DNA of 64,000 nucleotides, taken from positions 1 to 64,000 of the forward strand of contig PNKE01000047.1 of assembly GCA_013822245.1 (NCBI GenBank). The letters are read 5' to 3'. Each line of letters opens with the position of its first letter. The first letter of the stretch is position 1. Made by a program: the position numbers and the translations under genes. This document shows, piece after piece, positions 10,553 through 18,602 of this stretch. Under the pieces are notes generated by a model. That model saw nothing but the letters and a program-made list of their open reading frames with translations, had not been told where the DNA came from and did no database searches. Origin of the DNA: Candidatus Solibacter sp. Its GTDB lineage: Bacteria > Acidobacteriota > Terriglobia > Bryobacterales > Bryobacteraceae.

Positions 10553-10559
10553 CGCGAGT

Positions 10560-11762
10560 CTACTTCTTCTTGGACTGTTTCTTGGCGCCCGCCTTCTTGG
10601 CGCCGGCCGCGGGCGGAGGGGCTTCGGAAGGCTGAGCGGGCTGGGCTCCGGGCTGGTTCAGCCGGGCGTCGGGCTGGCTGTCGAGCGCCGAGGTATCGGC
10701 GCCGGCGACGGGGGCGGCGGTAACGTCACTGACGCCGCGCTGGCCCTCGGCGCCGGGGATGGGCACGGTGGCGGGGATCGAGGGGCGCAGCGTGGTCATC
10801 GAGGGCTGGCCGGATTTGGCGGCCATGTGAACGTCGGGGCGGATGGAGAAGAAGCCGAGGTTACGGCCCCAGAAGCCCTTGGGCTGGTAGTTTTCCTGCT
10901 CGTACTTCATGCGGGCGGCGGCGACGGGATCGGCCTCGGGGATTTCGGCCTCCATATCGGTGAGCCGCTTCCTGGCCTCGCCGGCCAGGGGGCTGAGGGG
11001 GTAATCGCGAACCAGTTTCTGATAGGCCTGAATGGACTGGGGGCGGAAACGCGCGCCCATGCGGCCGTAGCTGTCGCCGAGGCGCAGAAGCGCGTCGTCA
11101 GCCCTGCTGAACAGCGGATAGTGTCCGGTGAGGTTGTCGAGGCGGTTGGAGGCCGAGTGGTAGCTGCCCTTATGGTGGTAGAAAGCGCCGATGCGGTATT
11201 CGCCCTCGCTGATGACTTCCTGGATTTCGCGCAGTTTCTGGGCGGCGGCGGGGGCGAAGCGCGAGTTGGGGAACTGGGTGAGGATGAGCCGGCACTCCTC
11301 CTCGCCGCGGATCATGTGGATGGAATCGCGGTCGGGCTTCACCATCTGCTTGTACTGCATGTCGCAGATCTTCATCTGGGCCTCGGCGGCCTCTTCCATG
11401 GTGGGGTAGAAGAGGATGAAATCCTTGTATTCGGCCTCGGCCTGGGCGTAGCCGTTGGAGCCGCCCTCGCGCATCCAGGAGTCGGCGATGGCGAGTTTGG
11501 CCTTGGCGAGGAATTCGCTGGTGTCGTAGGTATTGATCAGGGTGTTGAGAGTGAGGCGGGCGACTTCGTAACGGCCCCTCTCGATCTCGCGGACGCCCTT
11601 GTCGAACAGGACCTTATCGGGCTGCTGGGTGTCCTTGGTGATGGGGTTGTCGTACCTGCGGCCACGGCATCCGGCCACGGCGAGCGCAAGCAGGACAGCC
11701 AGGGCGGCCGCGGCGCGGCGGGCGTTATATCCGGGAATGATATGTCTGGTCAAACCGGTCAC
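10560..11762 (-). CDS. bamD: Outer membrane assembly lipoprotein BamD-like, TPR
   Basis: A probable lipoprotein of the outer-membrane beta-barrel assembly machinery. A signal sequence ends in the lipobox LAVAGC, with the acylated Cys32. TPR-like helix pairs typical of BamD/YfiO follow: FDKGVREIERGRYEVA, a region ending FPTMEEAAEA-like, and FPNSRFAP. At 400 residues it is much longer than E. coli BamD (about 245). The extra length is a Pro/Ala-rich tail ending in Lys-rich repeats (AGAKKAGAKK). It sits in the operon after rpe (36 nt). Its TPR content could also fit other scaffold lipoproteins, so the BamD call is by similarity of layout. Confidence 0.8.
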   Translation of the reverse strand: MTGLTRHIIPGYNARRAAAALAVLLALAVAGCRGRRYDNPITKDTQQPDKVLFDKGVREIERGRYEVARLTLNTLINTYDTSEFLAKAKLAIADSWMREGGSNGYAQAEAEYKDFILFYPTMEEAAEAQMKICDMQYKQMVKPDRDSIHMIRGEEECRLILTQFPNSRFAPAAAQKLREIQEVISEGEYRIGAFYHHKGSYHSASNRLDNLTGHYPLFSRADDALLRLGDSYGRMGARFRPQSIQAYQKLVRDYPLSPLAGEARKRLTDMEAEIPEADPVAAARMKYEQENYQPKGFWGRNLGFFSIRPDVHMAAKSGQPSMTTLRPSIPATVPIPGAEGQRGVSDVTAAPVAGADTSALDSQPDARLNQPGAQPAQPSEAPPPAAGAKKAGAKKQSKKK

Positions 11763-11798
11763 CTCATCAAAGATGTCGTCATCGTGCTCCGGGCGCGC

Positions 11799-12488
11799 TT
11801 ACGCGTTGCGGAGAGCCGCCGAATCGGCGGCCTTGCGCATTGCGACGACAGCGGCCGCCGGGTCTGGATCCGCAAAAACGCTGGAGCCGGCGACGAACCA
11901 GTCGACGCCGGCCACAGCAACCATATTTATATTATCCACGGTTATGCCGCCATCGATTTCGATGGCGAACTTCAAGCCTTGCCGTTCCCGGATCTCGCGC
12001 AAGGCGCGGGCCTTGTCGAGGACGTAGGGAATGAGTTTCTGGCCGCCGAAGCCGGGGTTGACGCTCATGAGCAGGACGTAGTCGGCGATTTCGAGCGCGT
12101 GATGGAGCGTGGAGACGGGCGTCATGGGATTCAGGACGACGCCGGCCAGGGCGCCTTCGCTTTGAATGAGACGCAAAGTGCGATCGAGGTGGGTACAGGC
12201 CTCCTGCTGGACCGAGACGCAATCGGCGCCGGCCTGGATGAAGGTCTGGACGTAGCGTTCGGGCTCGACGATCATCAGGTGGACGTCGAGTTTGGCCTTC
12301 GTGGCTCTGCGGGCGGCCTCGACGATGGGGATGCCGATGGAGAAATTGGGGGCGAAGCGGCCGTCCATGACGTCGAGGTGGAACATGTTGACGCCGCCGG
12401 CCTCGGCCTGGGCCATGTGCTGGCCGAGCCTGGTGAAGTCCGCGGCGAGGATGGAAGGTAGGATCTCGGGCATTTTCGGGCGGCTCAC
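11799..12488 (-). CDS. rpe: Ribulose-phosphate 3-epimerase
   Basis: Pentose-phosphate and Calvin-cycle enzyme that interconverts ribulose-5-phosphate and xylulose-5-phosphate. The TIM-barrel markers are all present: LPSILAADF, the metal ligands His37 and Asp39 in MFHLDVMDGRF, VHLMIVEP, MSVNPGFGGQ, and IEIDGGI with the second catalytic Asp. The 229-residue reading uses GTG at 12488, directly abutting the rsmB stop; an internal ATG at 12473 (MPEILPSIL) is equally plausible and closer to the family N-terminus. The zero spacing suggests translational coupling to rsmB. Confidence 0.94.
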   Translation of the reverse strand: MSRPKMPEILPSILAADFTRLGQHMAQAEAGGVNMFHLDVMDGRFAPNFSIGIPIVEAARRATKAKLDVHLMIVEPERYVQTFIQAGADCVSVQQEACTHLDRTLRLIQSEGALAGVVLNPMTPVSTLHHALEIADYVLLMSVNPGFGGQKLIPYVLDKARALREIRERQGLKFAIEIDGGITVDNINMVAVAGVDWFVAGSSVFADPDPAAAVVAMRKAADSAALRNA

Positions 12489-13643
12489 TCAGGTTATCAC
12501 GGCAGCCTGGAATCCGTCGCCGGGGTCGCGGCCGGGCAGGCGGGTGAAGGATTGGACGGAATAGCCGGAGGCGGAGCGGGCGATGACTTCGGCGTACTCC
12601 TCATGCTCGATGGAGCAGGTGGAGTATACGAGGCGGCCGCCGGGCTTGAGGCAGGCCAGGGCCTTGGCGAGGATGAGCGTCTGGCGGGCGGCGTGGCGGA
12701 GGATGTCATCGGGCGCGAGGCGCCACTTGATGTCGGGGTTGCGGGCGAGCGTGCCGGTGCCGGAGCAGGGGGCGTCGACCAGGATGCGGTCAAAGACGCG
12801 GCCGAAGGGGAGGGGTTGGGTGGCGTCGAGGCGGAGGAGGCGGGCGGCGGAGGCGTGGCCGGACCGGGCCATGGAGTGGAGACGGCGAGGGCTGGCATCG
12901 CAGGCGACGGCGATGCGGGGCGAGGCTTCGAGCAGTTGGGCGGTCTTGTTGCCGGGTGCGGCGCAGAGGTCGAGCACGGCGTGGCCCGGCTGGACTTCGA
13001 GCAGCGAGGCGACCCATTGCGAGCCGATGTCCTGAATGCGGCAGGCGGGAGGGAGGGGGCCGGAGAGGCGGTAGCAGCCGGGCACATCGGTCTGTTCGAG
13101 GGTATGGATTCGATCAAACCGGCTGCCGGGACGGATGTAGGTCACCGGCGGGGTGAGCGCGGCGAGGGCGGCGGATTCGGCGGCTTGCCTGCCCCAGGCC
13201 TCGGACCAGCGGGCGAGGATCCAGGCGGGGATGGAGAGGCGGGTGGGCGCATCGGGCCAGTGTTCGGGCAGCGGCGGGAGTTTGCGGAGCAGGGCGTTGA
13301 CCAGTCCGGCGGCGGAGCGTTTGCCGTGGCGTTTGACGATTTCGACGCTCTCGCTGACGGCGGCGTGCGGGGGGATGCGGGTGAGGAAGCGGAGCTGATA
13401 GGCGCCGAGGCGAAGTGCGGTGAGGACCTCCGGATCGGGGGGAAGCTTTGTCTTTCCATAGGCCTGGAGGAGGAGCAAGTCGAGCTGGGCGCGGCGGCGG
13501 AGCACGCCGTAGGCGAGTTCGGTGGCCAGTGCGGCGTCGGGCAGGGTGAGCTGGGCGCGGCGGGATTCCAGCGCCGGATCGGTGCTGAGGCCGCGGCAGG
13601 CGGTCATTAAGATGTCATAGGCGGCCTGCCGGGCGGGAGTCAC
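12489..13643 (-). CDS. rsmB: 16S rRNA (cytosine-967-C5)-methyltransferase
   Basis: RNA m5C methyltransferase of the RsmB/NOL1/Sun family. The N-terminal NusB-like helical domain covers about residues 1-130 (ELAYGVLRRRAQLD, PPHAAVSESVEI). The SAM-binding motif DLCAAPGNKT is near 225. Both family cysteines are present: Cys293 in DAPCSGTG and the catalytic Cys343 in YSTCSIEHEE. At 384 residues it is shorter than E. coli RsmB (429). The GTG start at 13643 lies only 17 bp from the divergent ttcA. It heads the minus-strand operon. Confidence 0.92.
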   Translation of the reverse strand: MTPARQAAYDILMTACRGLSTDPALESRRAQLTLPDAALATELAYGVLRRRAQLDLLLLQAYGKTKLPPDPEVLTALRLGAYQLRFLTRIPPHAAVSESVEIVKRHGKRSAAGLVNALLRKLPPLPEHWPDAPTRLSIPAWILARWSEAWGRQAAESAALAALTPPVTYIRPGSRFDRIHTLEQTDVPGCYRLSGPLPPACRIQDIGSQWVASLLEVQPGHAVLDLCAAPGNKTAQLLEASPRIAVACDASPRRLHSMARSGHASAARLLRLDATQPLPFGRVFDRILVDAPCSGTGTLARNPDIKWRLAPDDILRHAARQTLILAKALACLKPGGRLVYSTCSIEHEEYAEVIARSASGYSVQSFTRLPGRDPGDGFQAAVIT

Positions 13644-13648
13644 GCCTC

Positions 13649-13654
13649 TATAAT
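13649..13654 (+). promoter_or_regulatory. Perfect TATAAT -10 element of ttcA
   Basis: A consensus TATAAT lies in the 17-bp gap between the divergent starts of rsmB and ttcA. The last base is 6 nt before the TTG start of ttcA, so transcription would begin at or within a base or two of the start codon. No recognisable -35 is present. Confidence 0.6.
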
Positions 13655-13660
13655 AGAAGT

Positions 13661-14464
13661 TTGGATCTGGAAAACACCATTCTGCGCCGGGTCGGCGAGA
13701 CCATCGGGCGCTATCGGATGATCCGGGAGGGCGACCGGGTGGCGGTCGGCTTTTCCGGCGGCAAGGATTCCTATACGCTTCTTGAAGTTCTGCTGAAGCT
13801 GAGGGATCGCGCGCCGATCGATTTCAGCGTCTGCGCCTTCACCATCGACCAGGGCAAGTTCCTGGCGCCGATCGCGCCGTTTGGGGAGTGGCTGGCGGCC
13901 AAGGGGGTCTGCTGGACTTACCACGTCGATAAGCCCTCGCTGAACCTGCTCACCGAGCAGCCCGATCATGGCTGCGACACATGCAGCCGGTTCCGGCGGC
14001 GGGCGGTGTATGAGGTGGCCAGGCAACTGGGCGCGAATGTGATCGCGTTCGGGCACACGGCCGACGATTTCTGCGAAGCGTTCCTGCGCAACGCGATGTT
14101 CACGGGCAGACTGGGGGCGTTGCCGCCGGTGACATGGTCGAGGAAGAAAGAGTTCAGGCTGATCCGGCCGCTGTTGCAGGTGACCGAGGATTTGACGCGG
14201 GGCTATGCGGGCAGCGCGGGCGCGCCGGTGATCCCGTGCGGTTGTTCGCTGAAGACGGGGACGGTGCGGCGGTCGATCCGGGACATTTTCGCCGAACTGG
14301 AGACCGACTACCCGCACCTGAAGCAGACGCTGCTGACGGCGATGGGGAATTTGCAGACGAGCCGGCTGCTGGATACCCGTTATCTGGATCTGGACGGGGT
14401 GGAAGAGGAGACGGGCGGGGGTCCGTTCCCGATGCTTGAAGAGGATGCCGTCATTGAATCGTAA
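13661..14464 (+). CDS. ttcA: tRNA 2-thiocytidine biosynthesis protein TtcA-like
   Basis: PP-loop ATPase that thiolates cytidine-32 of tRNA with an iron-sulfur cluster. The PP-loop SGGKDS is at 32-37, the cluster pair Cys105/Cys108 is in GCDTCSRFRR, and a third candidate ligand lies at Cys193/Cys195. HTADDF is also in place. The product is 267 residues from a TTG at 13661. Earlier N-terminal residues found in E. coli are absent, but the conserved RVGETI..MIREGDR is retained. There is no ribosome site, and a perfect TATAAT lies immediately upstream. It is divergent from rsmB, another RNA-modification gene. A related TtcA-like sulfurtransferase is the main alternative. Confidence 0.9.
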   Translation: MDLENTILRRVGETIGRYRMIREGDRVAVGFSGGKDSYTLLEVLLKLRDRAPIDFSVCAFTIDQGKFLAPIAPFGEWLAAKGVCWTYHVDKPSLNLLTEQPDHGCDTCSRFRRRAVYEVARQLGANVIAFGHTADDFCEAFLRNAMFTGRLGALPPVTWSRKKEFRLIRPLLQVTEDLTRGYAGSAGAPVIPCGCSLKTGTVRRSIRDIFAELETDYPHLKQTLLTAMGNLQTSRLLDTRYLDLDGVEEETGGGPFPMLEEDAVIES

Positions 14465-14475
14465 CCATATCAAGG

Positions 14476-14506
14476 TTGACCCCGATGTGTGCCGGCGGGG
14501 GATAAT
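14476..14506 (+). promoter_or_regulatory. Candidate sigma-70 promoter for DUF47-pit operon
   Basis: TTGACC at 14476-14481 and GATAAT at 14501-14506 are separated by 19 bp, slightly long. It sits between ttcA and the phosphate-transport pair, about 60 nt before the DUF47 start. No obvious Pho-box repeat was noticed. Confidence 0.45.
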
Positions 14507-14569
14507 CAGAGAGGCCGGGCCGGGCGCCATTTCGCTCCGGATGACCGCCGCAAGGATCTTAGAGGCCGT

Positions 14570-15184
14570 ATGATATTCCTGCCCAGAGAAGAAAAATTCT
14601 TCAATCTCTTCCTTCAACAGACTGAAATCATCCTCGAGGCGGCGACGCTTCTCCACTCCAAGGTTCAATGCGGCAATTCGGCGCTGGCGGAAGCCGTGGA
14701 GCTGATCCATAACCTCGAGGCCAAAGGCGACGAAGTCATCCACGAGATCTACAACAAGCTGCACCAGACCTTCATCACGCCGATCGATCCCGAGGATATC
14801 CACCTGCTGGCATCGAGCCTGGACGATGTTCTGGACGCGCTCGAGGAAGCCGCGCACCGGATCGTGGCCTACAAGGTGGATCCGATCCCGCCGGTGGTGG
14901 TCGAGATCACGGGCTTGATTGAAGGGTGCGCGATCACGCTTGAGAAGGCCTTCAAGGCGCTGGCCGAGAAGAAGGCGGTGCTGGAGCACTGCATCGAGAT
15001 CAACCGGTTGGAGGGGGCGGCGGACAGGGTGGTGAGGAAGGCGATGGCCAGCCTGCTGAACGAGGAAACCGACGCGATCAAGATCATCAAGCTGAAAGAG
15101 ATCTACGAGTATCTGGAATTGACCACGGACAACGCCGAAAACGTCACCGACGTGTTGCAGAGCGTCGCGGTCAAGAACAGCTAG
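14570..15184 (+). CDS. DUF47 PhoU-like protein, partner of Pit phosphate transporter
   Basis: An all-helical 204-residue protein of the DUF47 family, structurally like PhoU. It has typical segments: FLPREEKFFNLF at the N-terminus, LEAKGDEVIHEI, DLHLLASSLDDVLDALEEA-type helix, and ending ENVTDVL. The start is set at ATG 14570, because family members begin just before this motif and AGAGG lies 5 nt upstream. The longer reading from 14489 has a low-quality extension. It precedes pit by 13 nt; in many bacteria DUF47 proteins sit with low-affinity phosphate transporters and modulate their activity. Confidence 0.92.
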   Translation: MIFLPREEKFFNLFLQQTEIILEAATLLHSKVQCGNSALAEAVELIHNLEAKGDEVIHEIYNKLHQTFITPIDPEDIHLLASSLDDVLDALEEAAHRIVAYKVDPIPPVVVEITGLIEGCAITLEKAFKALAEKKAVLEHCIEINRLEGAADRVVRKAMASLLNEETDAIKIIKLKEIYEYLELTTDNAENVTDVLQSVAVKNS

Positions 15185-15197
15185 GCGGGCTGAAACG

Positions 15198-16238
15198 ATG
15201 GACGCCACTCTGATCCTGGTGATCGTGATCGTCACCACCGCGCTCATCTTCGATTTCATCAATGGATTCCACGACGCGGCCAATTCGGTGGCCACGATCG
15301 TGGCGACGCATGTGCTGACGCCTTTCCAGGCCGTGCTGTGGGCGGCGTTCTGGAACTTTATCGCCGCCGTGCCGCTGTTGTTCTTCCACGAAGCCGGGGT
15401 GGCGAAGACGGTGGGAGCGGGGATGGTGAACCTGGACTACGTCACCGAGATGGTGATTCTGGGCGGGTTGATCGGCGCCATCGCCTGGAACCTGTTGACG
15501 TGGTGGTACGGGATTCCGTCGAGTTCAACGCATGCGCTGATGGGCGGCTACGCGGGAGCGGCGCTGGCCAAGGTGTCGGCGACCGACGGGCTGGACCACC
15601 TGGGCGAAGTGCTGGTGGTGAAGGGCTGGATCGTGACGATCGGCTTCATCGTGGTGGCGCCGGTTTTGGGAATGCTGCTGGCCTACATCCTGATGATCGC
15701 CGTGTACCGGCTTTTCCAGAAGTCATCGCCGAAGAAGATGGACCGCTGGTTCAGGCTCTTGCAGTTGGTGAGTTCGGGTCTGTTCAGTTACTCGCATGGC
15801 GCCAACGACGCCCAAAAGACGATGGGCATCATCACGGGCGTGCTGGTGACGGCCGGGTACCTGAAGGTGTTCCACGTTGAGTGGTGGGTGGTGCTGTCGG
15901 CGCACGCGGCGATCGCGCTGGGCACGATGAGCGGCGGCTGGCGGATTGTCCACACGATGGGCGGACGGCTGACGCGGCTGAAGCCGCGCAGCGGGTTCTG
16001 CGCCGAGACCGCGGGCGCCATAGCGATTCTGTTCCCGACGTATCTGAAGATTCCGGTCTCGACCACGCATATCATCACGGGCGCCATCGCCGGCGTGGGG
16101 TCGATTCAGCGGGCCAAGGCGGTGCGCTGGCAACTGGCCACCAACATTCTGTGGGCGTGGATTCTGACGATTCCGTGCTCGGCGCTGGTGGGCGGCATCA
16201 GCTACTACCTGTTGAAAGCCGTCACCGGACGGCAGTAG
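15198..16238 (+). CDS. pit: Inorganic phosphate transporter, Pit family
   Basis: Low-affinity phosphate/proton symporter of the inner membrane. The 346 residues contain about ten hydrophobic segments and two inverted family signatures: FINGFHDAANSVAT near the N-terminus and SHGANDAQKTMGI near residue 200. There are also the pore motifs PSSSTHALMGG and PVSTTHIITGA. Length is normal for short Pit proteins. It is co-transcribed with the DUF47 gene just upstream. Confidence 0.94.
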   Translation: MDATLILVIVIVTTALIFDFINGFHDAANSVATIVATHVLTPFQAVLWAAFWNFIAAVPLLFFHEAGVAKTVGAGMVNLDYVTEMVILGGLIGAIAWNLLTWWYGIPSSSTHALMGGYAGAALAKVSATDGLDHLGEVLVVKGWIVTIGFIVVAPVLGMLLAYILMIAVYRLFQKSSPKKMDRWFRLLQLVSSGLFSYSHGANDAQKTMGIITGVLVTAGYLKVFHVEWWVVLSAHAAIALGTMSGGWRIVHTMGGRLTRLKPRSGFCAETAGAIAILFPTYLKIPVSTTHIITGAIAGVGSIQRAKAVRWQLATNILWAWILTIPCSALVGGISYYLLKAVTGRQ

Positions 16239-16269
16239 CCGCGGCGGGCATGCGATCATCTTGTTGACC

Positions 16270-16869
16270 ATGGGATTCGTGTACCCGATCACACTGAGCG
16301 TCGAGGGCAGGCTGTGCCTTGTCCTGGGCGGGAACGAGGAAGCGGAACGCAAGGCGCGGCAGCTTGAAGCCGCCGGGGCGCGGGTGCGCAGGGCGGCGGC
16401 GTATGCGCCGGGATTGCTGGATGGGGTCTTTCTCGCAGTGCTGGCCGGGCAGACGAGGGAAGTGAACGCCGCGGTGTTCACCGAGGGCGAAACGGGCGGA
16501 TTTCTGGTGAACTGCCTGGACGACCCGCCGCATTGCCGGTTCACATTCCCGTCGATCCACCGCCAGGGCGATCTGACGATCGCGGTGTCGACCAATGGGG
16601 CGTGTCCGGCGCTGGCGGTGCGCATCCGGGAGACGCTGGGGCGGAGCTACGGGCCGGAGTATGCGAGGTTCCTGGCGATTTGCAGGAGCGTGCGGCGGCG
16701 GATCAGGGAGACGATTCCAGAGTTCGGCGCGAGGCGGGCGTTGTGGTACGGGATCGTGGAGTCGCCGGCGATCGGGCTGCTGGGCCAGGGGCGGGACGAG
16801 GAAGCCGGGCGGGCGGTGAGTTCGTTGATCGAGCAGGCGGCGGGAGACAGATCGGAACCGCCCGGATAG
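16270..16869 (+). CDS. Precorrin-2 dehydrogenase / sirohydrochlorin ferrochelatase-like (siroheme synthase N-domain)
   Basis: Rossmann-fold bifunctional enzyme domain that oxidises precorrin-2 and can insert iron to give siroheme. LVLGGNEEAERKARQL is the NAD-binding loop, and STNGACPALAVRIRE matches the conserved active-site loop near residue 110. The product is 199 residues from ATG 16270; a TTG three codons earlier is possible. Only the CysG N-terminal part is present, without the methyltransferase domain, as in Met8p and Bacillus YlnF. It follows pit by 31 nt. No sulfite or nitrite reductase gene is in the window. Confidence 0.85.
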   Translation: MGFVYPITLSVEGRLCLVLGGNEEAERKARQLEAAGARVRRAAAYAPGLLDGVFLAVLAGQTREVNAAVFTEGETGGFLVNCLDDPPHCRFTFPSIHRQGDLTIAVSTNGACPALAVRIRETLGRSYGPEYARFLAICRSVRRRIRETIPEFGARRALWYGIVESPAIGLLGQGRDEEAGRAVSSLIEQAAGDRSEPPG

Positions 16870-16950
16870 GAGTGGCGGACGAGCGGCTGATGCCGACGGC
16901 GGTTTATGTCATGCTGGGCATCACGTTTTATTTCCCGCCGGAGGTGGTGA

Positions 16951-17769
16951 ATGCAGGTTCTGCTGCTGCGGCTCATGCGGGCGCGGGTCATTGACCTGGC
17001 CCAGCCGTGTTTTCCAGGAATGCCGCACTGGCCCACTCACCCGCCCTTTGCAATGGCGATGACGAAGCTGCATGGCGATGCGGTGCTGGAGGGCGGCGCA
17101 TCGTCGTCGGCCGAGTTCATCGCGCTGGGCACGCATGTGGGGACGCATATCGACGCGCTGTGCCACTTTTCTCGGGATGGCATTCTGCATGGCGGCGCCG
17201 AGGCGGCCGGGGTGCAGAGCGAGACGGCGGGCATCGCGGTGCATTCGGTTGACCAGATCGCGCCCATGATCCGGAAGGGCGTGTTGCTGGACGTGGCCGG
17301 GCTGTTTGGAGACCAGCCGCTGGAGGCGGGCTTCGAGATCCTGCCCGGTCATCTCGAGGATGCCGAACTCGACGGCGGCGTGATCATCGGCCCCGGAGAC
17401 GTGGTGCTGATCCGCACCGGATGGGGGCGGTACTGGCGCGAGCCGAGGAAGTTCATCAACGGCATGGTTCTGCCCGGCGTGGGACTGGCCGGGGCGCGAT
17501 GGCTGACAGAGCGCGGCATCGCAGCCGCGGGCAGCGACACGGTGGCGTTTGAACGCCTGCCCTCGCCGCGCATGGAGGTTCACGTACATCTGCTGGTGGA
17601 GAGCGGCGTCCATATCATCGAGAACCTGATGCTGGAAACGCTGGCGGAGGAACTGTGCGACGAGCCGGCGAACGAGTTTGCCTTCTTCGCGGCGCCGCTG
17701 AAGATTGAAGGGGCGACGGGCTCGCCGCTGCGTCCGGTGGCACTGTTAATGGGAGAAGACGATGAGTGA
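16951..17769 (+). CDS. Cyclase family metal-dependent hydrolase (kynurenine-formamidase-like)
   Basis: A 272-residue protein of the cyclase family (PF04199), which includes bacterial kynurenine formamidase and isatin hydrolase. The metal-binding motif is His62-x-GTH66-x-Asp68-xxx-His72 (THVGTHIDALCH). Later family residues include GDVVLIRTGW and the C-terminal VHVHLLVESGVHIIENL. A strong GGAGGTG lies 5-6 nt before the ATG. The SDR gene starts 8 bp inside its end, so the two are translationally coupled and may act on the same small-molecule pathway. No tryptophan-degradation gene is nearby, so the substrate is open. Confidence 0.88.
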   Translation: MQVLLLRLMRARVIDLAQPCFPGMPHWPTHPPFAMAMTKLHGDAVLEGGASSSAEFIALGTHVGTHIDALCHFSRDGILHGGAEAAGVQSETAGIAVHSVDQIAPMIRKGVLLDVAGLFGDQPLEAGFEILPGHLEDAELDGGVIIGPGDVVLIRTGWGRYWREPRKFINGMVLPGVGLAGARWLTERGIAAAGSDTVAFERLPSPRMEVHVHLLVESGVHIIENLMLETLAEELCDEPANEFAFFAAPLKIEGATGSPLRPVALLMGEDDE

Positions 17770-18523
17770 ATTTCAGGGCAAAACGGCGCTGGTGACCGGC
17801 GCCAGCCGCGGCATCGGGGCGGCGACGGCGATCGCACTGGCCAAGGCCGGCTGTGAGCGGGTGCTGATTCACTACTGCTCGGAGGAGGCCGGGGCGCGGC
17901 GGACGTTGGCGGCGGTGGAAGCGGCGGGCGCCAAGGCTGAGCTGCTGTTTGGCGATCTGGCGCCGGATGCGGGCCTCGCGGCATTTCTGGATACGCTTGA
18001 AGCCCATGCCGGCGGCATCGACATTCTGATCAACAATGCCGGGTCACTGGTCGAGAGGGCGAAGCTGGCCGAGTTCACGCCGGAACTGTTCGATACCGTG
18101 ATGTGTTTGAACGTCAAGAGCCTGTATTTCATTACGCAACTGGCCGCGCCGCGGATGGCGGAGCGCGGCGGCGGGGCGATCGTGAATGTGTCGTCGATCG
18201 CGGCGCGCAACGGAGGCGGTCCGGGGGCGACGATTTACGCGGCGGCGAAAGCGGCGGTGTCGGCCATCACCAAGGGCCTGGCAAAGGAGCTTGCGCCGAT
18301 GGGGATACGGGTGAATGCCATCAGCCCAGGGACGGTGGATAACGATTTCCATGCGCGGTTTTCGACGCGGGAGATCCTGGACGCGGTCTCGAAGGCGACG
18401 CCGCAGGGCCGGCTGTCCACAAATGAGGACATGGCGGAGGTGGCTGTTTTCCTGTGCTCAGGGGCTTCGAGGAATGTCGTAGGGCAAACCATTGAGGTCA
18501 ACGGCGGCGCATACATGATCTAA
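17762..18523 (+). CDS. Short-chain dehydrogenase/reductase
   Basis: Classical SDR of 253 residues. The NAD(P)-binding loop TGASRGIG is at 12-19, NNAG is at 91-94, and the catalytic Ser145, Tyr159 and Lys163 are present (NVSSIAARN, IYAAAK). It ends in the common VNGGAYMI. It overlaps the cyclase gene by 8 bp, so the two products are made together. The substrate cannot be told; beta-ketoacyl-ACP-reductase-like or polyol/sugar dehydrogenase roles are both possible. The downstream 18524-18602 gap contains a short AGATC palindrome and nothing else clear. Confidence 0.93.
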   Translation: MSEFQGKTALVTGASRGIGAATAIALAKAGCERVLIHYCSEEAGARRTLAAVEAAGAKAELLFGDLAPDAGLAAFLDTLEAHAGGIDILINNAGSLVERAKLAEFTPELFDTVMCLNVKSLYFITQLAAPRMAERGGGAIVNVSSIAARNGGGPGATIYAAAKAAVSAITKGLAKELAPMGIRVNAISPGTVDNDFHARFSTREILDAVSKATPQGRLSTNEDMAEVAVFLCSGASRNVVGQTIEVNGGAYMI

Positions 18524-18602
18524 CACCTTAGATCAGATCTTCATAACTCCTAGCCGGCCATCTTGGCCCACGCTCTCCGGGCTGGCGTCCGATGAGACCA
18601 CC

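Noticed and set aside
8849-12461. Very long plus-strand reading frames opposite the yajQ-bamD-rpe operon
   Set aside because: Their Gly/Ala/Asp-rich sequences are typical of the reverse frame of high-GC genes, and the opposite strand has clear families in every segment.
16533-16994. Reading frame overlapping the siroheme synthase end and the gap to the cyclase
   Set aside because: Gly/Arg-rich shadow with no motif; the flanking genes have clear starts and stops.
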